A stretch of DNA of 64,000 nt from Lepidostoma basale (Eukaryota > Arthropoda > Insecta > Trichoptera > Lepidostomatidae), in the NCBI GenBank assembly GCA_022606425.2, contig JAHDVF020001220.1, positions 62,001-126,000 of the forward strand, in the 5' to 3' direction. A program made the translations under genes and the position numbers. Below are positions 56,636 through 64,000 of the stretch, one piece after another. The notes beneath the pieces were generated by a model. The model saw only the letters and a program-made list of their open reading frames with translations, ran no database searches and was not told the DNA's origin. The number at the start of each line of letters is the position of its first letter. The first letter of the stretch is position 1.

Positions 56636-57095
56636 AAAATATTGGTATATTAAGATTTAATATTAACAAATATTTCAGTCTTAAATGGATCTTAAATCAT
56701 ATCTTCGACGAATCGCTTTATGAAATATTGAGTTTTCGATTTCGCAAGGGCATGGAATTATTATTGCCAAAGAAATTGCTAACTGCACCGAATGCACAAA
56801 TGTTTCGAAATGGGCAACCCGTTGGTACCGCGGGAGGGGTGTGACTAATTATTGTAAATCGTACATGCTCCATAATTAAGAAGAGAAGATTGTGTTGCGA
56901 CTCTTAATTAACACTCAGCCACCTCTACTTAGAAACCTATTAAGATTGTTATTAATATTTAAGTGAACGACCGTGAAAAATGCTACATCGCTAGAAAATA
57001 ACCAATATTGATTTATCATAGAATGCAGGTCGCACACAGATCTTTAAACTGGTAAAGGATAGTAAAAATATTTTACAATAATTTAGAAAGTAAAC
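56636..57095. promoter_or_regulatory. Single-copy stretch, weak enhancer candidate
   Basis: 56740-56940 (GGGCAACCCGTTGGTACCGC, GTGACTAATTATTGTAAATC) has no match inside the window and carries homeodomain-type TAATTA. Confidence 0.25.
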
Positions 57096-57099
57096 AAAA

Positions 57100-57350
57100 A
57101 AAAAAGATAATGATGTAAATGGAACCAGAAATAGAGGAAGACCGAGGAAAACGTGGCACGATCAAATAAATCAAATATTGAATTTCGGCCATGTGAGGAG
57201 TCAGAGAAATCGACGCGCGTGCATGACACGATGTATGAATGTTGAGGAAGCGATAGAAATATGTCAGGAAAGAAAAGTGTGGCAGTCCATTCTTTCTGCC
57301 TACCCCTTCGTGGAGATTCGTGATGGTTAGTTAGTTAGTTAGTTAGAAAG
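57100..57350 (+). mobile_element. LINE-T 3' end, well preserved
   Basis: NDVNGTRNRGRPRKTWHDQI, NQILNFGHVRSQRNRRACM, TRCMNVEEAIEICQERKVW, QSILSAYPFVE, then GTGATGG and four TTAG units. Confidence 0.85.
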
Positions 57351-57479
57351 AAAACTTGTATGTCAAAGTGTGATATTACAGATTATTACACGGTGAATTA
57401 TAGAACGGGTTACCCCAGTTGGGAGGTATTAAAACCATGTACGTGGTAAATGATCAAAAAATAAATAAAATATTTACAC
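57351..57479. other. Noncoding, nothing recognised
   Basis: Short AT-rich spacer. Confidence 0.35.
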
Positions 57480-57600
57480 AATCATTAAATGTTTGATAAT
57501 TCCCTAGCCAAGTGAAATATGTCATTCCTGTAAAATAAAAAAATCGTACAGAAAATGCAGGTTTTGCTCAATATTAAATACCATTATTCGGTATATACGG
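57480..57600. repeat. FB2 half copy, diverged
   Basis: GTTTGATAATTCCCTAGCC, AAGTGAAATATGTCATTCC, TGTAAAATAAAAAAATCGT follow the FB2 right arm. Confidence 0.55.
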
Positions 57601-57794
57601 TAGTGTACGAGTATTATATATTAACGAGATTGCTTGAAATGGAATACAAAGTTCTTAAGTTTAATAAAACTTTGAAACAGATACTACTATATAATATAAT
57701 AGTACACACTTTTTTGTAAACACAAATAAGATATAGAATAATATGAAAACGTTTCTGTAAAACCGACAAAAAAACTTTATCTAAAAAATTAACA

Positions 57795-57990
57795 AATGAA
57801 TGGTTGCAGTAAAATAGGCACTAAGTACCAAAAAAAAAATACAAAAAAACCTAAGTTTCGTTTTATATGCAGTTTCGTTTAAATAAAAAAATGCAGTTTC
57901 GTTTTATATGTCATATAGAACAAAACTGCAAACTTAGTTTTTTGTATTTTTTTGGTACTTAGTGCATAATTTACTTCAACCATTCAAATA
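57795..57990. repeat. Foldback element FB9
   Basis: Arms 57795-57857 and 57926-57990 pair along AATGGTTG, GCACTAAGTACC and AAATACAAAAAA. The loop holds ATGCAGTTTCGTTT twice in direct orientation. Confidence 0.75.
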
Positions 57991-58089
57991 TATTTTGGAA
58001 AATAAAGGTTTTGTGATAAAATAAACAAGTTCTGTCGGTTATGACTGTCCATTCATACTACACTTACTTGTTTTATATTTTATTTCATT

Positions 58090-58260
58090 CATTAAAGCTT
58101 TCGGAGCTATGATCGTAATTGCGGGTCCGTTGTCGTTGAATCCGTTCTTTAATATATAGTGCATATAGGCATTTAAGAAACTGCTAACAACTGCACTACT
58201 CAGTCAGCGCAACTTGGCGTAATTTATTTCACAAAGGCGTACCTACTTTTAAAATAAACT
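58090..58260 (+). mobile_element. CR1-like LINE ORF end, degenerate
   Basis: GAGCTATGATCGTAATTGCGG, GTCCGTTGTCGTTGAATCCG, then AAGAAACTGCTAACAACTGC, CACTACTCAGTCAGCG parallel the copy at 51700. Confidence 0.65.
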
Positions 58261-58284
58261 AAAAGATAATAATTAAATAAATGA

Positions 58285-58505
58285 TTTTTTTACTACGTCC
58301 ACTCTTGTATTTATTTCGAGTGTGACCAGTTTCGCCAGGCTCGCTGGCTTCGGCAGACTGACCAGTATGTCGATGCCAGCGAGCCTGGCAAACCGGAGAT
58401 TGTAACGTATTTAAAAAACATCGTTTTATTTCATTATTATTTAAAATGAACTTCCATCAAGAGATTTCATTAAAATCATTTGAATATCTTAAACTATAAG
58501 ACATA
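58285..58505. repeat. Foldback element FB4, full copy
   Basis: CCAGTTTCGCCAGGCTCGCTGG (58325-58347) is inverted at 58376-58396 (CCAGCGAGCCTGGCAAACCGG). The right side continues AATGAACTTCCATCAAGAG, ATTTCATTAAAATCATTTG. Other copies at 30540, 39640, 45020 and 54290. Confidence 0.78.
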
Positions 58506-58599
58506 AAAATAAAATGTTGTTAATATTATTCTTATGTTTTGTAAATAATAGTGTCATTGGTTTTCATTTTAAATAATTAGATAATATAGTATATCTATC

Positions 58600-58815
58600 G
58601 AGAACAAATCAAGATGACTGAGGTGGCTCTACGGATAGGCGGGCTGGAGTGGCGGTGGGCTGGCCATATCTGTCGGAGAACCGACAGCCGATGGGGAAGA
58701 CGGGTTCTGGAGTGGAGACCGCGTACAGGATTCCGTAGAGTTGAAGGTCCCCCTGCCCGCTGGACCGACGATCTGAAGAGGATTGCTGGACATGGACATG
58801 ATGATGATGATGTTG
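58600..58815 (+). mobile_element. RTE-like LINE C-terminal fragment, open frame
   Basis: An open frame of 68 codons: GLEWRWAGHICRRTDSRWGR, RVLEWRPRTGFRRVEGPPAR, WTDDLKRIAGH, ending in a GATGATGATG tract. The AGH-CRRTD-RWG and RPRTG blocks are typical of RTE-like ORF ends. GC-rich against its flanks: young. Confidence 0.8.
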
Positions 58816-59569
58816 TATAATTCATTATATTTAGTTCTCTTAACCATTTTCATATTTGGAAAATAATATAAAATGCACTTTTTTTTTGGTTTAATATTTT
58901 TGTAAAATCGCAAATATCTTGATATAATAATGAATGACCCGTGTAGAGTCCACGAACCAGTATCCCATAGATGATGATACAAACGTTTTGTCATCTAACC
59001 AACTTCCTTAGAACTCTGAATAACGTAAATTTAAAAATGAACATTTAACTGCCATTCAACTTGGAGTCGGAAGTATCCCCAGTAATATTGGAATGCATTT
59101 GAAAAATCACTTCAGCTAAGCTTTTAGTTTGACGACATTTAAAAATCCGAACATCGTATAATATAAAAAAATCGGTAAATGTCATTAAAATAAATAAAAA
59201 TATAAATTTATTGTAAATAATTGTGTTGAATGTTTTAAGTAAACAATATCTAGTGCCTACTTGATGTTAATTAAAATACAGTCAAACATGATTTTGAAAG
59301 TAAATGAGAACATCCAATACATTGCGTGCAATACAATATGAACATTCCATTATTCAACCATCCGTTTTTCGTATATGAATCAAATAAGCCGTTTGTAAAA
59401 GGAAACTCGCTTAAAATGAAAAGTGTAGTTAATGGAAAATGTGTAAAGAAGTGTCAGACGAAAGCAGTCCGTGGCGGTCCCGCAGCGACACGAACATCGT
59501 GTCCCAATCGAGACTCTTTTTTGCCACAAGAGATTTGTTCGCTCTCCTTGTAAACCTTTCGCTTGTAAC
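58816..59569. other. Noncoding, 5' flank of the Iroquois promoter
   Basis: AT-rich to about 59440, then rising GC. No repeat recognised. 59440-59560 may belong to the promoter. Confidence 0.4.
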
Positions 59570-59939
59570 GTCAAAACCCTCGGGCAGGGGCGGCGCCCGG
59601 CCCCGTGGGCGCGGCCTTCCGAGGAGGGGGGACCCGCCGGCCAATGATAGCGCGCACAACACGTTTACACCAGCAGTTTTCCCAGTTATAGAAGCCTTTT
59701 TTAAAGCTCTCGCGGCCTACGATTGGCTGCCGAGCGCCGGCCCCGCCCCGCGGGAGGATGGGGCGGGCCCGGGCGGCGGTGAAGGGGCGACGGTAGGCCT
59801 ACGCCAGTCTTTGGCGAGAATCGGTCGCGGGCGGCAGTCGCGACCAACGTGCTTTCTTCGCCGCTCAAATCTTACGACTGTGACACATGACCTCGCATTA
59901 ACCTCCAAGCAACAAGTTTTTTACGTTCGATTTAATTAA
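59570..59939 (+). promoter_or_regulatory. GC-rich (CpG-island-like) promoter region of the Iroquois gene
   Basis: Base composition changes sharply from AT-rich flank to runs such as GGCGGCGCCCGGCCCCG and GGGCGGGCCCGGGCGGCGG. CCAAT-box cores (ATTGG or its reverse CCAAT) lie near 59641 and 59722. No TATA box is evident. The position just before the Iroquois leader and first exon makes this the core promoter. Open frames of 63-166 codons cross it in several frames, but they are a by-product of GC richness. Confidence 0.65.
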
Positions 59940-60242
59940 AAATTCAGTGTGTGACGGACAATCAGTAAAACTTCGACCGCATTATTTTAGTTTTGCGAAC
60001 TTTCGTACCGAATGATCGAGTCAGCCGAGATGCGGTGACCGCCGCTCCGAGGGTCGATCCACTGCTGCAGCCGCATGAAGCCGTCCCCATGGAAGTCAAC
60101 TTGGAACAATTCCGTCAGGGCGTGAGATTAAAGTGACGGGGACAATGTCGGACTACGGGCAGATCCTTAGAAGTTAGCAAGGGCGGACTCTGTGCTTTAT
60201 GTTAATTAGTTTGTAAATTAGTGAATTGTTTATTAATAGAAG
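59940..60242 (+). promoter_or_regulatory. Putative 5' leader of the Iroquois gene, with upstream ORFs
   Basis: This stretch lies between the GC-rich island and the Iroquois ATG. It holds five short upstream ORFs on the + strand: 60012-60038 (MIESAEMR), 60075-60125, 60089-60136, 60145-60177 and 60199-60216. All end before the main ATG. Initiator-like TCAGT sequences occur at 59944 and 59962. A leader with this many uATGs would be expected to lower basal translation, as in many developmental regulators; this is inference because the transcription start is not known and an upstream intron cannot be excluded. Confidence 0.55.
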
Positions 60243-60290
60243 ATGGCAGCGTACGCTCAGTTCGGCTACACCTACCCGCCGGCCTCCCAG
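60243..60290 (+). CDS. Iroquois-family homeobox gene, first coding exon (partial gene)
   Basis: The exon encodes MAAYAQFGYTYPPASQ and is followed directly by GTGAGT, a strong 5' splice donor at 60291, in phase 0. Iroquois proteins of the araucan/caupolican type start with a very similar MAAY-QFGY-P-ASQ peptide, and vertebrate Irx proteins keep the QFGYPY core; in these genes the first coding exon is short and separate. The products are TALE-class homeodomain transcription factors acting in the nucleus in dorsal, wing, sensory-organ and eye patterning. The homeodomain and the IRO box must be encoded in exons beyond 64000. The start is chosen because GAAGATGG is a good initiation context and the reading frame is otherwise closed. 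Sequence alone does not tell araucan/caupolican from mirror, so no symbol is given. The residues are read directly; the family assignment comes from remembered family N-termini. Confidence 0.87.
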
Positions 60291-61084
60291 GTGAGTTTGC
60301 ACCCTCCTCTGTGTGAAAACCGTTATCCTAACAATACCCTATATTTCATTTAAATTTGGAATTACATAATATATTATATAGTATCGGTATACAAATCGCA
60401 ACACTGGCAAAATTGCAAATCTATTAAAAAAACATTTTTTGTCTTTCATATAATTTTTGACACTTATATAAATACCTATTAAATGTTTAAGTACCTACCT
60501 ACCGATTGCTTAGGGAGGTATAATAAAAATACTGTAACTACAAAATACATTCTTACATGTTTATTATAGTATATTGTATTATTTCACAAATTGTTAGTGA
60601 TAAACAAAATGTAGTGAAGTTTGTTGTGCGATTCGTAGGTGACAAGCTAGGTAGGTACCAACTAACAAGTTGAGCACCTATTTAAGTGTCGAGTTTTTAT
60701 CAATAACATTCGCTACATTTCCTGTACTTAAACAGTTGTTAAGACATTTAAATGTGATGTACACACGATACATAACGTAATAAAATCTGTTTATTTTAGA
60801 CGAATTTGAAATTTTTGTTTGTTTTAATAAATGGATTTATAATGCTAAATGATATAGTGTATGTAAACAATCTATTTGACTAGCTCACATCAAAAAGGAT
60901 TATACGTTTTATTATTGTATTAAAAAAGAAATACAATTTGGAAATTGAAAAATAACTTTGTTTATTATCCACTAAATTATTAAATAATGTTTCTGAGGAG
61001 ACCTCCATCTTCAGGTGTAAATACTCGTATATACCAAAAACAAAACAAAGAAAGACTCTCTTCTGAAATATTTCGTGTAATTTA
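60291..61084 (+). other. First intron of the Iroquois gene, proximal part
   Basis: The intron begins with GTGAGTTTGC. It is AT-rich, with no recognisable exon and no strong repeat signal in this segment. No acceptor joined to a homeobox exon is visible anywhere up to 64000, so the intron is longer than 3.7 kb. Confidence 0.7.
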
Positions 61085-61545
61085 ATATTTTAGTAGATAA
61101 GAATCCTGAAAGAATCCAGTATAAACCATGCTGGACAGTTTTTAAAACGCTTCACGGAATGGCACCAGCCTATATATCTGAATTTTGTTTTGCTGATAGC
61201 CCTAACTTGCGGCAATCTACGCTTCGATCAGCAAACTCCTCGGCAATAGGCAAATTAGTTAAGCCAAAGCGCAACCCCCGGACAAATTTCGGAGATCGGG
61301 CTTTCGCAGTGGCAGGTCCGTCCGCCTGAAATATGCTTCCTGCACGCCTCAGATGCATTGACAATCCGACAGACTTTAAATCTCACCTAAAACCCACCTT
61401 TTCAAAATATCCCATAAAATGTAAGCAACGGTTATCTGATTGCTGGTGTCACTGCAGCTCTCATGACTAAAAACACTGTCAAAACGAGGTGAGCTATACA
61501 CGAAAACGGCGCTATACAAATTAGCTTAATTATTAATATTATTAT
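61085..61545 (+). mobile_element. CR1-like LINE ORF end and tail, in the Iroquois intron
   Basis: NPERIQYKPCWTVFKTLHGM, APAYISEFCFADSPNLRQST, LRSANSSAIGKLVKPKRNPR, TNFGDRAFAVAGPSA then a stop where the 19955 copy has W. The tail is GAGGTGAGCTATACACGAAAA, CGGCGCTATACAAATTAGC. Same strand as the gene. Confidence 0.85.
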
Positions 61546-62139
61546 AATGCTATTTTTCAATTTCCAAAGTGTATTTCAATAGAATTCAATGAATTAAAAA
61601 AATCACCAATTTACAAATAATCGTTAATTAAACAAAATATAGCCAAGACTGTGGTAACGTAAATATAAACAATGTCTAAATATATCTATGAACCGTATTT
61701 ATGATTAAGTTCCTAATATAATCACACTGTTATATTTTGATACTTACCGTAACCGCACACTTCACTGGAGTTATTATTAATGAAAGTGGATCGTATACAT
61801 CGTGTACTCTCCCGTTAAATAATAATTACTCTAAGCCGAAGAATGCACAAAGCCAAAAATGACAAAATTATAACGAACTATTATGCAGAGAACAAATGCT
61901 TCCATTCCCAAATATTCAATCCTATCGCAGTTCCGTGATAAAAAGCCACTTCTTTTTGTTTCTACATAATGGCATTGTACTTTGAATACATTGTGTTACC
62001 GCCATTAAAGTAGGCATTGTAAAATTATTATCCAAATACAAATGCCATACATTATGCTCATAAAGTGTACACACCCAAATTGAATATATTAAAAAATAAT
62101 ACTTAAATAGATTTTTGTGTATGAAGTAAATACGATTAT
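61546..62139. other. Iroquois intron, AT-rich
   Basis: No element or exon recognised; 61740-61860 is the least AT-rich part. Confidence 0.4.
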
Positions 62140-62215
62140 AAACGTTTGTTTTCTAAAAGTTTCATTATAATTTAAGAGAATGACATGTTTCGCCTTTCTA
62201 AAGAATTTTCATATA
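62140..62215. repeat. FB2 partial arm
   Basis: TTTTCTAAAAGTTTCATTATA, GAATGACATGTTTCGCC, TTTCTAAAG match the FB2 left arm. Confidence 0.65.
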
Positions 62216-63004
62216 ATTTTTTTTATTAATAATAAAATAGGTATCATTTAAAACAAATAAAATAATATTCTAACTATTTTTGTAATGCAAAACTATGACA
62301 CTTTCAATAAATAAAAACATTTATCAAGTCATATATTTTAATATCAATCTCAAAATGTTATAACTAAAGTTTTTAAATGTTTGGGAATCATATTTTATTT
62401 GTAATTCATTTTAATTAAAAATTTCGTAGTCTTTTCATATAAAACATATTCTATTTTATTACAAATGTGCTTATATGTTAATTGGTTCTGTCTGTTTAAT
62501 TAAAATAATAAAAAAAACTAAAGGAAATATAAACGATAAACGTTACAAAAGAAATAATGTTTTGTAGGTAAATAAACATATTTTGAATATTAGAAAACAG
62601 ATATAATATGTTGTATTTGTTAATTAATATGCGCTTTCATAAATAAATAAATAAAACTCTAGCAAAAGAAAACAGACAGGAAAACGATGGGAATGCAGTA
62701 GATTTTTTCTATAGTCGCCATCACTTTGTGTTGTGGATTTACTTTTGAATTTTATGTATGTTCCCGTCGGATAAAAAAAAACACAATACTAATATAGGTA
62801 TACAAAATTTTCGCATTTATTTACAATTTGGAAACACGTATTGGTAAAAATACACAACACCAAAAACACCGAGAGGCTCTATTCCCGAAGGAATAGGCAG
62901 AGAAGGCCAGCTGAAAATTTGTTTGTCTTAATTGTAGTGTACTAGATTTTATTCAACCACAATCGTACACCATATTGCGCGGTCGACAATTCATTAAAAA
63001 AATT
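62216..63004. other. Iroquois intron, AT-rich, small repeat remnants
   Basis: 62708-62750 (TCGCCATCACTTTGTGTTG) is an FB5 end. 62870-62915 (CTATTCCCGAAGGAATAGGC, AGAGAAGG) resembles the reversed LINE-T tail hairpin. Nothing else recognised. Confidence 0.4.
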
Positions 63005-63310
63005 AATACTAATGAACTTATGGAATGACTTGTTTCGCCAGCCTAAGGTATTATCAGACATTTGGCGGCCACGCTCGAAATAGGAACAATCGAAGAGGGT
63101 GCATGTAACGATGTGTAAATGTAGAAGAAGCGCGAGAGTTATGTCAGGATAGAACAGTGTGGCGGCCCATCCTCTCTGCCTACCTCTCCGGGGAAATGCC
63201 GTAATGGTTGGTTAGTTAGTTAGTTAGTTAGATGATAATACCTTAGAGAGGCGAAACATGTCATTCCCATAAATCATAATAAAACTTGTATAAAACAGAC
63301 GTCTTCATTT
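63005..63310. repeat. FB2 copy split at its tip by LINE-T
   Basis: Left arm to 63064 (GGAATGACTTGTTTCGCC, GTATTATCAGACATTT) and right arm from 63231 (ATGATAATACCTTAG, GGCGAAACATGTCATTCCCA). Joined, they would form a normal FB2 hairpin. Confidence 0.82.
63065..63230 (+). mobile_element. LINE-T tail nested in FB2
   Basis: GCGGCCACGCTCGAAATAGG, ATGTAGAAGAAGCGCGAGAG, CAGTGTGGCGGCCCATCCTC, then CCGGGG, GTAATGG and TTAG units. Only the last 165 bp of the element. Confidence 0.85.
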
Positions 63311-63312
63311 GT

Positions 63313-63465
63313 ATTATGTGACTGGCGTGTTTCGCCTGTATAAGGCAATATCAGGCTACATTTGATAATGCCTTGATAAGATACATTTGATAAGACAGGC
63401 AAAATATGTCAGTCACATAAAATATAATAAAACTTCTAGAAAACATACGTTTTCATTCGTATTAA
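63313..63465. repeat. FB2 copy, adjacent
   Basis: GTGACTGGCGTGTTTCGCC, CATTTGATAATGCCTTG, GGCAAAATATGTCAGTCAC, CTTCTAGAAAACATACG. The core reads GTGACTGGCG/GTCAGTCAC where other copies have ATGACATG, a distinct subtype. Confidence 0.72.
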
Positions 63466-63980
63466 TTATAAATTATAGTTATAAAAATATGATGTTGAAA
63501 CACCGTGTAGATTCATTCGATTCAATTTCAGATATATTTTAATTATAATATTACATCGGAATCAACTTATTAGAGAATGTGAGTGCACAACACACACAGC
63601 TGCCTTTCAATAGGGGATAAGTGTCAAAATAAAGAAAGCTTTTGTACTTGGCGTGAAAAAATCGTGACATGACGTTTGTACGAACGGACAGATGATGCGA
63701 TATTACGGAGGTATCGCGTTATTGTTAGCCCCTTTCGGAGGGTCTATTCAGATACTTGACGACTTCTTTTAGAGGCGACTCGAGCGTGTTATTGTGTGAC
63801 TATTGGCTTAGCTAGAGCACACAATGGCAGTTTCACAAAACTCTTCGTGCATTTCAATAATGTGCCATCATCAATTTTTAATAATATTAACACTTATGCA
63901 GATTAATTACTTTTTATATTAATATATATTATACATGATTAATAAATCTAATCTTGAATTAATGAATCTAATATTTAAAT
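63466..63980. promoter_or_regulatory. Iroquois intron, single-copy block, enhancer candidate
   Basis: 63575-63860 has balanced composition and no match inside the window (CACACAGCTGCC E-box, GCCCCTTTCGGAGGG, GACGACTTC). Intronic position near the first exon makes an enhancer plausible, unproven. Confidence 0.3.
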
Positions 63981-64000
63981 CGTTAATACGAATGAAAACG
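63981..64000. repeat. Start of another FB2 copy (cut by window end)
   Basis: TTAATACGAATGAAAACG is the FB2 terminal sequence. Confidence 0.6.

Noticed and set aside
15256..59570. LINE-T strand bias between the two promoters
   Set aside because: About ten minus and five plus copies; the number is too small to claim selection against same-strand insertions.
59429..59939. 166-codon + strand frame and minus-strand frames upstream of Iroquois
   Set aside because: Same effect of the GC-rich island; no domain and no conserved start. The Iroquois exon is a different frame downstream.
1..64000. CRISPR arrays, operons, ribosome-binding sites, bacterial terminators
   Set aside because: None seen; the direct repeats are dispersed eukaryotic elements and the genes have splice donors.

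Overview
The window is eukaryotic, AT-rich nuclear DNA, most probably from a moth or butterfly. It has two small GC-rich promoter islands, one short first coding exon at each, GT splice donors, and a dense layer of decayed insect-type retroelements and foldback (MITE-like) repeats. There is no prokaryotic gene organisation, rRNA, intact tRNA gene or CRISPR array. I infer Lepidoptera from the repeat style (LINEs with a TTAG tail, many families of palindromic elements) and the compact AT-rich background; no search was run.

The one gene I recognise starts at 60243. A 16-codon exon encodes MAAYAQFGYTYPPASQ and ends at a GTGAGT donor. This is the conserved N-terminus and first-exon structure of the Iroquois (Iro/Irx) TALE homeobox genes, araucan/caupolican type. 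It sits below a GC-rich island (about 59570-59900) and a leader with several short upstream ORFs. The homeobox must lie to the right of the window. A second first-coding-exon candidate lies at 15166-15255 (+), below another GC-rich island (14640-14960). It encodes 30 residues beginning MDEWERHVTPLLQDIG and I cannot identify it. Both exons point rightward and both end in phase 0.

Layout: 1-14600 is noncoding sequence with LINE and foldback remnants. 14630-15255 is promoter plus the unidentified exon. 15256-59570 is about 44 kb without a convincing host exon, which fits the large regulatory territory normally found around Iroquois genes. 59570-60290 is the Iroquois promoter, leader and first exon. 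60291-64000 is its first intron. Scattered in the gene desert are higher-GC, apparently single-copy islands (for example 17120, 24300, 27600, 28400, 34780, 40650, 43600, 45450, 50800, 53600) that are the best places to look for enhancers.

The repeats fall into a few families. (1) A LINE with an RTE-like 3' ORF end and a (TTAG)n tail, about 19 fragments, called LINE-T here. (2) A non-autonomous element sharing LINE-T's last ~50 bp, called NA-T. (3) Other RTE-like LINE 3' ends. (4) A LINE ending in (GATTT)n, called LINE-G. (5) CR1-like and jockey-like LINE fragments. (6) A tRNA-derived SINE. (7) At least nine foldback families, FB1-FB9. Many of these copies are nested, which gives relative ages. 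I found no convincing new multi-gene system; the most interesting items are the Iroquois leader, the unidentified phase-0 exon, the LINE-T/NA-T tail sharing, and a sequence motif shared by otherwise different foldback families.
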